A stretch of 64,000 nt of DNA. Origin: Pseudoscleropodium purum. Its lineage: Eukaryota; Streptophyta; Bryopsida; Hypnales; Brachytheciaceae. Every line of letters begins with the position of its first letter. The stretch's first letter is position 1. The stretch is taken from contig OZ017801.1 in assembly GCA_963969395.1 (NCBI GenBank), positions 2,792,501-2,856,500 on the forward strand, written 5' to 3'. Positions 22,396-33,350 of this stretch are shown here, one piece after another. The notes under the pieces were generated by a model. That model ran no database searches, had not been told where the DNA came from, and was given only the letters and a program-made list of their open reading frames with translations. Position numbers and translations under genes: made by a program.

Positions 22396-23654
22396 AGATA
22401 TCTAGATTACTTGCAATGTATTTTGGTTTGTGAACCCTCTTTGATTCTTTGACATCAAATCTAGTTCCTAACTTTAGTCCAAGTAATGTAAGCTAGTTTC
22501 AAAAGGCAATGGAATTGCTTTTCTCCATAAGAGCTTCATATCAACAACAAGCTCAACACATTCCTATAGTATTCTAGTATGATTTGTACAATTGAATTTT
22601 GAAAAAAACTTTTTGTTTTTTTCATATTTTTTTCAGTGCCCTAAAAAGTGGCAAATTTTCAAATTTTCTACTTGAAATGTGCCTCATTCCTTTGGAGGTT
22701 TATGAAATTGTTGACAACAGGACATCAAAAGTAGGTATACCCAAAACCAATAGTGCACCCAAAACTAATATTATATAATTATATTGTACATTTGATGTGC
22801 TTAAATATAAGATTTAGGTATATCGTTTCACTTTTCTTAGTTTGTTGGTTTTGGGGGTACTCACCTTGTATATACATATTAATGTTGGTACTAGAAATTA
22901 TAGATAAGCTACATGCATTAAGATATGTTCACACTTGGGCTTTTGGGTGAAGGATTTGGATGGTCGACAATTCCTAAAACCTTCAATGTTTCCACTTGTT
23001 GTGCTTAGTAATTGCCGAATCTTTATAGACATCCACTTGGCACACACTAAGAGTGGTGGTTAGAGGGAGCGAGAGTTCACTATTCCATCTGTTACAGACT
23101 TTGTAGTGGTCTATACATAACAATGCAAATCTACATAAACAAAGATTTGAAAGATTTTAGACCACTTTTAATTAATGGACCTTTAGATGGACGATTACCA
23201 AATAATAATGCCTTTGTTTTGCAAATTACATGCTGCAAAGCCCAAAAGCTCAACATTCCTAATTGACACTGATCTAAAATTGGACATTCTCAAGTTAATG
23301 AAGGTTGCATGGTGCATGGACCTACGGGTAGTAAACAAGATGCTATGCCCACGTACAACATTGTTCTTGCACCTCACAACAACTTAGTGGATGACTTCAA
23401 TAGTTGTGATCAAGTTTGTATCAATTCTCAAATTACTTTGTAACAATGTATACTTCATTCCTTTGGCAATGCAGTCTTCATCTTCCATGTAATGACTCAT
23501 GTGGGGTTGAATTCGACTTACAAAAAGCACGTCATGGAGAATTTTCTTGATATAGCAATATATGGTGCGGCAGGTGAAGGTCGTCACGCTCTATCCAAAG
23601 ATATATTCCATGCTCCCTTAGTGCTCTTGGATCCCTATCCATTTATCACAGACT

Positions 23655-24472
23655 TGTACAATTGGATACAATAATCTTACGAATTTTTGCCTTCACAGGG
23701 AAAAAAAGTTCACTGCTACCCACTTTGATACCCTTACAAGGGCTGAAAAATTAGTTTTTTACCATGAATATTTTTTCACTTTATCATATCTAAGTTAATA
23801 ATATGTTTGCCAAATTTCAAGGCCAAAAGACTCACACAAAAAAAGTTATTTGAAATCTACCAACATGTATAGTTGTGAGATAATTTTTGCTAATGCCAAC
23901 TTTGATACCCTCCCAAGGATTGAAATTTGTTTTTTTCCATGAAATTTTTGTCATGAGATCATCTCTATGTTGACAAAATGTATGCCAAATTTCAAGTTGA
24001 AAAGATTCACCCACAAAAAGATAAATCTTCGAAGTCAACCAATGTGTGTAATTGTGAAATTTTTTTCTACAATTACATATGTTGGTAGATTTTGAATATC
24101 TTTTTGTGGGTGAGTCTTTTCAACTTGAAACTTGGCACACATGTTATCAACATATATTTGATCTCATGCAAAAAACATTTCATAGTAAATAAACAATTTT
24201 TCAGTCCTTGGGAGGGTGTCAAAGTTGGCTTCAGCGAAAATTTTCTCACAGCTACACATGTTGGTAGATTTCAAATAACTTTTTTTGTGTGAGTCTTTTG
24301 GCCTTGAAATTTGGCAGACATATTATTAACTTAGATATGATGTAGTTCCAAAATATTCATAGTAAGAAAACAATTTTTCAGCCCTTGGGAGGGTGTCAAA
24401 TTGGGCAGCAGTGAACTTTTTTTCCCTGTGAATGTAAAAATTCGTAAGATTATTGTACCCAACTGTACAACC
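23655..24472. repeat. Foldback with about 410-bp arms
   Basis: The left arm runs ttgtacaattggatacaataatcttacgaattttt… and the right arm ends …aaaaattcgtaagattattgtacccaactgtacaa. The arms meet near 24062 almost without a spacer. Each arm itself contains two related subunits of about 200 bp (ggagggtgtcaaa … ttggtagattt.aaat), so the structure has four units in mirror order. A transcript could fold into a long hairpin. It could be a Foldback element or a duplicated-inverted MITE. Confidence 0.8.
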
Positions 24473-24539
24473 AATGCTCACGCTCGGATGCTTCAATAAG
24501 TTTGTGATTAAAAAAACATGAGTTTTGATGAGTGTGTGT

Positions 24540-25143
24540 ATGCAAAGTTACTGTCATGGTTATCAACCAAGCAACTATAGTTTCCGCAAGGCTAGCATCT
24601 CAACCACCATGCACAAGTCCCCTTCCAAGCCTGGATGGACAATCACAAGCCACAAAGTGTGCCAGAAAAGATCAAGGGCCCAATTGGCTTTCCCAAGGGG
24701 TCATAGCTTTAGTGAACGCCAAGAGAGAGATGTTTCTTGAAGAGATTGATATGGTGGATGGACGTGGCTTGATAATCTCAAACTTCATGAAATGACAATG
24801 AGTTAGCCAAGAGGTCATAAAATGTAGCTTTTCACTATATCCACATGATGGACCAATGTGCAAAAAGAAATGGAATCAGATCATACCTAAAGTATAAGTG
24901 CACAATTGACATTTTTGCCCATACAGGTAGAAATGGAGCGGACTACTGGGATTTAACAAGCAAAAGGAAAAGTGACGGCCTCCTGTGTTCCCTGCTCCAA
25001 GAGCTTTTTCATAGCATTAATGAATGGCCTGGTAGTTGGCCAAGTATACAGCTAGTGCATACCCAAGATCTTCTTTTTCATGAAGATGGCAATTATGTGT
25101 ACATCACTATTGAACTTCACCAGCTCATGAATATTTCAAAGTA
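24540..25143 (+). pseudogene. Trihelix/Myb-SANT-like DNA-binding protein relic
   Basis: One frame reads GPNWLSQGVIALVNAKREMF, then EEIDMVDGRGL, with a stop after ISNFMK. Further on comes CKKKWNQIIP, then, after a frameshift near 24885, YKCTIDIFAHTGRNGADYWDL, and LLQELFHSINEWPG. The pattern W..qE..aLi.akR…Ckakwn.i..dyk.i.dy…tg.n..dYWdl matches Myb/SANT-like (trihelix) domains, found in plant transcription factors and in the Myb-like partner of Harbinger elements. The premature stop and frameshift make it inactive. It lies in the same 2.6-kb insertion into R2 as the foldback. Confidence 0.6.
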
Positions 25144-26043
25144 AATCCGAAGGAAGAAGTCTTTAGAGTAGTGAGTGCAATTATAGAAAGAAGCGGAAAA
25201 TTGATTGTGTCCATTAAGTAGCAAAGGCGACTAAAGGTGGGGCCTATGGCTTGTATTTTAGAAACCTATCTCATCAAGTGTGACCACTTGGAAAACAACT
25301 TGTTAAATTTGACGTGTTACAAAAAATTTAAAATTTTAGGGTATATATGGACGAGAGCCCAATAAACCAAGACTATTCTTTGTCCACATTTTCAAGAAGT
25401 GGTTTGCCAACTAACCTTGTCCCATAGTTGACAATGTTTTTTTAAACTAATTGAATTATCTCTTAAGAATGGATCTTTCATAAGCCCTAGTCTCATTGTC
25501 CCTTTACAAAATTTACAAATTTATTTGATACCATTTGAAGTCACATTTGAAATCATATTAATAAATTGACCTCACCAAATTCATCACACCAACATTTTTC
25601 AGTAGTTAGAAAACAAGTAGTTATCAATAAATGAATTTGCTCAATCAAAAATATGCATAAGTTGATGGAGACTCTTGAAAGTGAAAAAACTAAAATTAAA
25701 GAATCAATTACGGTGATTCAATCATTTTCTTTAATTCAACCTCTCTCTTGTCATTGCCTTGGCACTATGAATTTAATGCACATGATTATATAAATGAATG
25801 TAACATTATTACAAACAACAGACTAGTAATGATATTTAGTGTTATCTTAAATTTGGTGTTATTTATTCAATTATCAAACTCACTTTAATTTTTGTTTAGT
25901 GACAAAGAGTGTTCAAGTTGATATTTAGTGTTGGTATCATTGGTGGTACTATTTAATAGTATTCTTGACATTTAGTACATTACTTATCAACATGAACACT
26001 ACTAAAAATTAAAATGGTCATCAACTAGTCTTTATGTTCACAT

Positions 26044-26223
26044 CATTAGATGTTTTGGGGGAGGTTTAGAGGGCCACCTAGGCCTATTTTAGGCATTATT
26101 CCCCATGCAGTTTGGAAATGGCCATTGTCAGAATTTTTTTTAATTTTTTAATTTTTAAATGGATTTTTTTTTTTTAAATTAAAAAAAATTGATATGGCAA
26201 TCATTATGCCATGTCATGTAGCT
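26044..26223. mobile_element. cattagaag-family MITE, 5' part
   Basis: The segment begins cattagatgttttgggggagg and continues with the internal blocks of the family (tattccccatgcagtttgg; ccattgtcagaattttt; atgccatgtcatgtag). The right half is missing, because the sequence runs into the element at 26224. Confidence 0.6.
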
Positions 26224-26952
26224 GGGTGATTGCAAGAAATACTTGTCTTTTTGGGCTCAAAATGGCCTTATTTCTCTAGTACTGTGACTTTTAGAATAAA
26301 TTCTTTTTAAATACAATAAAATATGGATAATTTGTAAAGCATTCATAATAGCATATGTGAGAAAATTCAGACTTAGAAAAATTTATCTCTAAAGTTATGT
26401 ACAACAAAAGAGGCATAGAAAAATGTTAGAAAATAGATGCTTTTGAATTTGATTTTTAGAAAATAGTAAAAAAATGAAAAAAATGAAACGAAATAATTAT
26501 ATTTTTCTAATCTTTTCTTTGGTCCCATATCAACAAAAAACTCATCATAAAAAATTTTCCCCTCTTTATAGTGTTTGCGCAAACAGTGTCTACTTTCAAC
26601 CCATGTGCAACCCTTACACCAGGTTCTTTGCCAAAAATCTCATTAGATGTCTTTAGAATGTTAGCTCACCTACAACATGGCAAAAACTTAGCTTCAAAAT
26701 TGCAATTTTGGTCCCCAAATAGGACTAAGAACCCCAAAACAATCAAGGTAGACAACCAATTGAGGCCACCTTAAAAATAGTAAATTATATTTTTTTAAGT
26801 TGAAATTTTTTTTGAATGTCTAAATCAACAACATGCATCTTTCTTTGAAATTTGAGTTAAAATGGACTTAAACCGTAAAAGTTGTGAGGAAAAACACCTC
26901 CAAGGGGACCAAAGGGATACACCAAAAGGACAAGTGTTTCTTGCAATCACCC
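26224..26952. mobile_element. 729-bp element with gggtgattgcaagaaa ends
   Basis: The ends gggtgattgcaagaaa and tttcttgcaatcaccc are perfect 16-bp inverted repeats, followed inwards by acttgtc..tt and its complement. The interior is AT-rich without coding capacity and resembles 20930-21210. No flanking target duplication is obvious. It has related ends to the element nested in the Harbinger relic. Confidence 0.7.
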
Positions 26953-27001
26953 AACTACTAGGGAATTGGGAACCCAACTGAGTGTAAGGGAATTCACACC
27001 C

Positions 27002-27237
27002 CATTAGAAGATTTTTTGGGGCTCCAAATGCCTGTGAGTTATCAAAGTCTATGAATGCGGGGAACGGTACTATTGCAGCGGTTTGACGTACTATGTCATA
27101 GTTCATTTTTTTTAAACTTTTTTTGCATATGAAGAATTAAATTTTTTTTGACAACGAGCCATTCCCTTCATTGTGGGAAACAACTACGAGGAACAAACCC
27201 AAAACAAGCTTTCAGAGGCCCCAAAAATCTTCTAATG
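27002..27237. mobile_element. cattagaag-family MITE, copy 3
   Basis: A 236-bp element from cattagaagattttttgggg to ccccaaaaatcttctaatg, with the family interior (tgtgagttatcaaagtc; ttcccttcattgtggg). The flanks …cacc / cttt… show no duplication. Confidence 0.75.
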
Positions 27238-27724
27238 CTTTCAGGGGCTGAAATCTCATTTAATGCTTAGTGTTGGTAATAATTGTAGAATTGTTGACAT
27301 TTAGTATCTGGTAATTAGAATAGTGTTGTTTATACATTTGGTATTTGGTATCTATAGAGTATAACAATGTTGTTGACATTTCCTACTTGTAATTACAAGA
27401 CACTAAACTTGTAGGACTAACAAAGTGGACCATGTATGGTGAATGCAAAGAATTTTTTAAAAAAAAACCTATTTTGAGCCATAATAATTCTATGTTCTTC
27501 ACCTCGTTTGGTTAATTTTGGCCTTTGATTGCAAATATGAATTTAAAATTTTAAAATTTTATTGTGTGTGAAAAATAAAGAAGTTATAATTTATCCAAGG
27601 ATAAATTCAACTTGCATGGCCTAATTCATGGGATGGATTTAGCATCATGCTTGGTGATCATAGGAGTGCTATTGAAGACAAGTTGTGTAACTTAACACAT
27701 ACAGGCAATAAGATACAATGTGAG

Positions 27725-27790
27725 TAGTGGAATTTGACCTCCAGTCTCACTCCGACGCTGAAAGACTTGGCCAGGTGAGCTAGATTGAAT
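27725..27790 (-). repeat. tRNA-like segment, possible SINE head (second copy)
   Basis: On the minus strand tagctcacctggccaag fits the tRNA box A consensus and ggaggtcaaattccac approximates box B, about 35 nt apart. It corresponds to 9840-9915 in R2 copy 1. Confidence 0.45.
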
Positions 27791-27978
27791 GATTTTTGTT
27801 TCTTTGTCTTTGTGAAAGCACCATCACTTTTTATTACTCTTTTTTTTAAGCAAATGAAATGAAATTTCATTGCCAATAAAGGGAAACAAACTCACCAGCC
27901 ACAAGTGGCTTGTCAGGGAGTGACAAAGAGATAAAGAAGCACAGTCATTTAAAAAAATTTACATAAGTAAAGGAACCT

Positions 27979-29467
27979 TTAGAGCATTGCCACCCATTCA
28001 TGGGCAAGCTCCCGGCCTGGGATTCAGGAGGGGCCGGCCAAGAAAAAGTGGGCCACCGTGGGCTGGGGGAAGGACACAAAGTGACCGGTCATGGCACAAA
28101 TAGCTCCGGGAACAGTAGTGCCCCGACCCCGGCTCCTTGCCCTAGTTGTTGACTTCATAAATTTATTCTCTTTGAATATGGTCTGTTGGGTTTCTTTTCA
28201 AATTTGATCCACTTATAGGTGTAATGACAGATGTGAGCAAGTCAGGGAGGGTTTAAATTTACAAGGCTTGGTCTTGATATTTAAGAGAAATTGAGTACAA
28301 AAATTATATTCAAAATTATATAAAAAAAATACAAGTGCGTTTGATGTGTGCTTGAGGTATACTTGAAGTACACATGAAGCACATTTAAATTGTTTCATTC
28401 CATATTAATGAAAATTTTTAAAACATGTTTTTGGAAAATTATAAAAAACTTCTTTATATAATTGTGCTTAAGGTGTGCTAGATGTCTACCTCAAGCACAC
28501 TTCAAGTACACCTTACTTCTCTCATTCTACTTCGATCATAATTCAAAATAAAAATTGTATTCAAATTTTTTTGAAATTTGACAAGTGTGCTTGAGGTGTA
28601 CTTGAGGTGTGCTTCAGGTATGCTTGAGGTATACCTTAAGCACACCCCAAACACACTTTTACTTTTCTCATTCCAATTGAATTAAAAATAAATAAATTTC
28701 AGTGAAACATTCTTTTCAAAACTAAATTAAACAACAAAACAAAGTATGGTTGATGTGTAGTTGATGTGTGCTTGAAGTTCACTTGAAGCACACTTTAAGT
28801 GTTCTTTTACTTTTTTCATTCTAATTGAGTTAAAAATAAATTAATTTTAAGTTTAGTGACACATTCTATTCAAAATTTAAAAAAAAGTATGCTTGAGGTG
28901 TGCTTGAAGTATACCTTGAGCACACCTCAAGCACATTTAAAAAGAAATTGAATAGAATGTTTCACCCTATTTTTTTTAATTTACATGCAATGAGAAAAAT
29001 AAAAGTGTGCTTCAAGTATGCTTGAGGTAAACCTCAAGCACACTTAAACTCACTTTGTTTAAAAATATAATTTAATATACTTTTACAATACAATTTGTTT
29101 TTTAATTTTAATTTTAATTTTTAATTTTTAAATTTTACTAATTTAAGAATTAAAATCCTATTTATTTGTTTATTTATTTATTTTTATTTTCAAGTCAATT
29201 ATTCTTGATAGAGAAGTTAAAGTTCAAAATGTATAATGCATTATTTATAAGTTAACTTTTGAAGAACCAAGCTGTGTTTTTCATTGCATATGAATCAAAA
29301 TTAAGAAATTATATTTTTTTCATTAAGTGTGTAATTGACTTTTTTCCCCATGTTTTGTGGCCGTGAATAATTGGGGTCCATGGCCAAATGGAACCCGGAA
29401 CGAGTGAAGCCTAGGCCACCCCATTCCCCGAGTCGCATTGGCCGTGAATGGGGTGGCGATGCTCTTA
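27979..29467. mobile_element. Harbinger-type non-autonomous element, TTA duplication
   Basis: Inverted ends gagcattgccacccattca and tgaatggggtggcgatgctc (27982-29464) are flanked by TTA on both sides (27979-27981, 29465-29467). A 3-bp TTA duplication is typical of PIF/Harbinger. The outer 150 bp at the left and 80 bp at the right are GC-rich; the middle is AT-rich with the hairpin array. No transposase is present; a relative of the dead transposase at 17324-18796 could have mobilised it. Confidence 0.78.
28330..29047. repeat. Array of six cttgaggtgtgc hairpin blocks
   Basis: Six blocks (about 28336-28390, 28463-28513, 28583-28666, 28746-28805, 28888-28940, 28999-29047) each contain runs of the alternating decamers gtgtgcttga, ggtatacttga or ggtgtacttga, followed by the complement tcaagcacac or aagcacactt. 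Each can fold into a hairpin. They are separated by 60-85 bp of AT-rich spacer, partly related to each other (ttttc.cattc.aattga.ttaaaaataaa). Confidence 0.75.
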
Positions 29468-29619
29468 CTACAAGAAAAAAGGACAATAAGAATCATAACA
29501 TTTGAGACCCTTCAGAGAGGTTGCCCCTTTCTCTCTTGAGCTCTGATCAATAAAATTTGTATTGATTTTGTGGTGGTTCAGATGTTTGCTAGTTGTTCGC
29601 TAATAGTCATGCAATTCAA

Positions 29620-30835
29620 TTTTAACCCCTAAAGGACCATTGTCCCTTCGGGGGACAAATGGGATTTTGGGCAAGTACCTATAGGCTGAAATTTTTTCTT
29701 GAGTTTTTGAAACTGATTTTGAAAGTAGAAAAATTGATTAGCTTTGAAGGAATATAACTTTTTTTTCAATCAGTGCCCAGGGACAAAAGTTATGCCCAAA
29801 TAAGCTCAAAAGAGGGGATGGGGGGGTAGCCAAAAAAATTTCAAAATTTTTAATATTTTTTAATTTTTAATTTTTTTTCCTCATAGATTATATTTTTGTG
29901 TACATAAAAAGATTTGATTCATTCCATTTGTATTTTTTATGAGAAAGTTATGGGCAATCTCATTAGAAGATTTTTGAGGCCTCCGGATGCCTGCGAGTTA
30001 TCACAGCCTGCGAACGTAGGGAACAAGTTCGGCACAATGGTCTGACATGGCCAAGCCCCTGCCACATCATTGACCAAAAAATAAAAAAATATTTTTTTTT
30101 GCATTTAGAAACTAATTTTTTTTTTTTTTTTTTAATGAAAAAGAAAATTCTAACAGCGGGCCGTTCCCCTCGTTGCGGGGAATAGCTGCAGGGGAATAGG
30201 CCCAAAACAGGCTTCTGGACCCCCCCAAAACTCTTCTAATGTGTTTTTCAAGCAATTGAAGCATCTTCTTGAAAAAATAACTTGTAGGATTCATTTATGA
30301 ATGTAATTTTTACAATTTTTCCAAAAAGAAATTCCACATTGTTTATCCTGCTTGCTACAACAATCAAAACATCAAGATTAGTGCATTTTAATTCCATTTT
30401 AGAGATATTAATAATTTAGATTTTCTTTCTATCTCATACCTACTTCTACTTAACAATTTTTTATAGAATAAAAATTAAGTTTTTTTTTAATTATTATTCT
30501 TTTCCTAGACTCTCAACTCAATTTTATACCATAAAGAGTTAAAGCTCAGAACTTTGTAGTGCAAAAAATTAAAGTTAAAAATGTTCAAAGTCAAAAATTC
30601 TAATCCCACAATGTGCTGAAAAATTGTTTTTTCCACTTTAATCACATATATCTTGCAATCTATGGGGTCAAAAATTCTGAAATTTTTTACACACATTCTC
30701 ATAATATTAAGGTCTAAGATCCTACAATTATATGTGAAGAAAAATAATTTTTAAATTTATTTATCTTTTGCTATAGAAATGGCAATTTGAGTGATTTTTG
30801 GTAGAGAAAAGACCTCGGTCCTTTAGAGGTTAAGA
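29620..30835. repeat. Dispersed repeat R1, copy 2
   Basis: This is the inverted counterpart of 5450-6890. It starts ttaacccctaaaggacc and ends ggtcctttagaggttaa, so the repeat itself has inverted ends. It lacks the two hAT MITEs and carries a cattagaag-family MITE. Confidence 0.75.
29961..30241. mobile_element. cattagaag-family MITE, copy 4 (empty site known)
   Basis: A 281-bp element from cattagaagatttttgagg to caaaactcttctaatg. R1 copy 1 reads directly caatct|tgtttttt at the corresponding place (about 6294-6308, reverse complement), whereas here caatct and tgttttt flank the element. The insertion therefore produced no target duplication longer than 1 bp. Confidence 0.82.
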
Positions 30836-31009
30836 AGTGCATTAATGCATTCATTTGCAACTGAATTCCAATTTAGTTTTGGCCACCTTGAGGTAATACT
30901 ATTATTTATATCTGTAAAATCATTAGAAGAAATTTGGACCCTCAAAGAGACCTCTAGGTTGGGTGGCCTCTTCTTTAGTTGTTTGTCATGTTGTCTAGTT
31001 TGTTTGTCC

Positions 31010-31095
31010 CCACCACGCCACTTGTGCTTGGTGGATGTTTTATTTTCCTTTGCAATGAAATCATGTTTCAATTATTTTTTTTTAAAAAAGATCTT
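31010..31095 (+). repeat. Non-LTR retroelement 3' tail-like sequence
   Basis: The motif tttgcaatgaaatcatgtttcaatt plus poly-T/A resembles the segments ttggcaatgaaattc.tttcattt at 31998-32022 and 52889-52915, and the minus-strand copy at about 27842-27880. A shared 3' end followed by a simple-sequence tail suggests LINE or SINE copies. No reverse transcriptase is visible beside them. Confidence 0.45.
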
Positions 31096-31189
31096 TAAAA
31101 TGGCCTTGATTAGGGACCTTAATTGGATTTAAATGCATACTAGTCAAGGAAGAAATGATATTTATCCCCTATTTCCACCCATTTTGACA

Positions 31190-31545
31190 TCATTATGTTT
31201 ACAGAATTGCATACCTTTTATTGAACAATGGGACATTTGATACATTTTGTCATTCAAATCCTAAGTACATTGAAGGAAATTTTTATATGGAAAAGGTCAT
31301 ATTTGTTGCAATTATGTACTAATGGCTCATCATGTTTCCACAATGAAATGCTTATTATTGAACAACAAGACATTAACTACTTCTTGTCATTTGGGTCTTT
31401 AGTACTATGAACTAATTTTTTATTTTAAAAAGATCATGGGTACCCAATGCTCATGATGTTTGCACAATGAAATGCCTCTTATTGAACAATAAGCCATTAG
31501 GTATTTTTCATCATTCAAATCCTTGGTACTATAAGTGAATTTAAA
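31190..31545. repeat. Degenerate tandem repeat, three units of about 125 bp
   Basis: Units begin around 31190, 31315 and 31440. They share atgtttrcacaatgaaatgc..attattgaacaa.a.gacatt and tcattcaaatcctt.gtact. Divergence is substantial. No open frame. Confidence 0.65.
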
Positions 31546-31919
31546 AAAAAAAAAAGTTCATGCGTACTTGATGAAATTCATACAAGGTAGTGATACAATT
31601 ATGTACATATTAGGGTATTTAGATAGTCATCTTTAGCCTTCAATAAATAGCTTTGCATATCAATTCTTGAAAGACTCTTTGAGGGTTCAAATCTTTTATA
31701 ATGCCTTGTCTAATGGCCACATCCAAGAATAAGGAAACAATTAAAAATTCTACTTCACTTGATAAAAACTGTCAGAATACATGAACTTCACATTATCATT
31801 CCTCATTTCCTACTTGCTAACTCTCTTACTTACAAGACTAACAATTAAGAACACATGGCCATTGAGCTCAATTTGGATGTGGAATATTCTACATCATTCC
31901 CTCACTACTACAAAATGTT

Positions 31920-32020
31920 ATGATGCAATTGCGTGCGGCCTTGAAGAGCAAGTAAAAAGAACAACTATATATTGGGTTGCTTGTACTTTTAACTTTGGCA
32001 ATGAAATTCCGTTTCATTTA

Positions 32021-32067
<47 letters not shown>

Positions 32068-32090
32068 GAAGAAGAAGAAGAAGAAGAAGG
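31920..32090 (+). repeat. LINE/SINE-like tail with (ATT)n(AAG)n microsatellite
   Basis: The sequence tttggcaatgaaattccgtttcattta runs into an (att)n tract (about 32023-32067) and an (aga)n tract (about 32068-32088). The conserved 3' end plus microsatellite suggests target-primed insertion of a non-LTR element. The (AAG)n tract directly abuts the first terminal repeat of the Penelope-like array. Confidence 0.5.
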
Positions 32091-32092
32091 GA

Positions 32093-33345
32093 CTAAGACT
32101 GAAACACCCCTATACAGGGCTTCATTTTTGTCAATACTGAACCCTTTGCCTCATTGTGAATCAAATCACACTTACATCATAAAAAGATTTTGGGTATCCC
32201 TAAAGCTAAATTTAGAGATTTCCAACCAAAATATTGAGTAACCATAAGATTTACTATATCCAAAAAGTGCTTGTAACCCATCACTGTCTATTTGTAAGCA
32301 TCAAACTTAGGATAAAAAATCCCATCAATAGAAGTCCATGTGCTTGTTACTTAAAAACTTGCACTAATTCCATGTTGTAAGAACTGGATTTGAAGGTTGT
32401 GCCTCACCTGTGCCCGTCCCAAACACAACACAAGCCAATGTGAAGTCAGTGAGGATGCACGAGGTGTCTTTAGCAACAACCAATTGCTATCTATGTCGCA
32501 AATCCAACAAAAACAAAAACAAGAACTAATAAACACGGTCACAAAGTAAATTCCATCATAGTCACAACAATATCCAAACACAATCTACAAAGATGCAAAA
32601 CGCTAGGAGACCTTTGCCATTCCTCCCACAAGGTAGAAGCCCAAGAGACAAGCACAAAATGAGGAAAAATTGCTCCAAGGTAGAACCGCCACAGCCACGA
32701 TCACAAGAAGTGAGGCAAATGGAATGTGGAAGGCCGTCATATGCTTAATCTAATTGGAGGGAAAACACTCCAACTAATAATTTAGGTAGTTGGAAATAAC
32801 TCCCAGCCAAGGTAGTGGCTAGTGTGGGCTATAAAGATCCATCAAGGCCACACCCATAGTGGGTGGGTGGGTGGGAAGTAACCCATCAAACTTGAAATTG
32901 CATAAATCTTCCATGAAAAGGACTAGAAATAAAAATCATGCCTCATGGGAATTTTGAAATTCATATGCAAAGAAGGGATATTATAGGTAAAATTTTCCAT
33001 TGAGCCAGGGCTATAGAAAAATCCCTTATTTCTAAAGCCAAATCAACATTAGTAAAAGCATGAAATAAAATCAGAAAAATATGGGCATTTAAGGACTTAA
33101 ATTGTGAGTTTATAGTGTCCTAAATTTGTACAAGAATAATTATACTAGGTAATGGATACATGACCTATTACCAAGTATGTGTGCTTGAAACAAAATACAA
33201 TGGGGCATTTAATAACTATGGGGAATAGGTCAATGACTCATTAATGGTTAATGGACAAAACCATACCATGAAATGTTTGAAACACCTAGCAAAAACTTCA
33301 CATGGTAAATTCTTGTGTAATTTCAAACACTAAAATTTGACAATT
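32093..33345. repeat. Diverged terminal repeat (pLTR 0) of the Penelope-like element
   Basis: It starts ctgaaacaccc.tatacagggcttc and contains ggatttgaaggttgtgcctcacctgt, aaccaattgctatctatgtc and gtgggtgggtggg, in the same order as the two repeats at 33351-34692 and 38975-40312 but clearly more diverged. It lies head to tail with the next repeat. Tandem terminal repeats are common for Penelope-like elements; this is an older, separate insertion or partial copy. Confidence 0.65.
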
Positions 33346-33350
33346 TACAA

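Larger units (their letters stand above)
22560..27830. repeat. Dispersed repeat R2, copy 2 with nested insertions
   Basis: The segments 22560-22926, 25525-26040 and 27240-27830 align successively with 8480-9940. The gaps are explained by insertions at about 22930-25520 (foldback plus trihelix relic) and 26044-27237 (two MITEs and a third element). The compact copy 1 is the reference for the uninterrupted state. Confidence 0.65.

Noticed and set aside
28330..29047. CRISPR-like array
   Set aside because: The repeats are degenerate, spacers are AT-rich and related to each other, there are no cas genes, and the context is eukaryotic transposon DNA.
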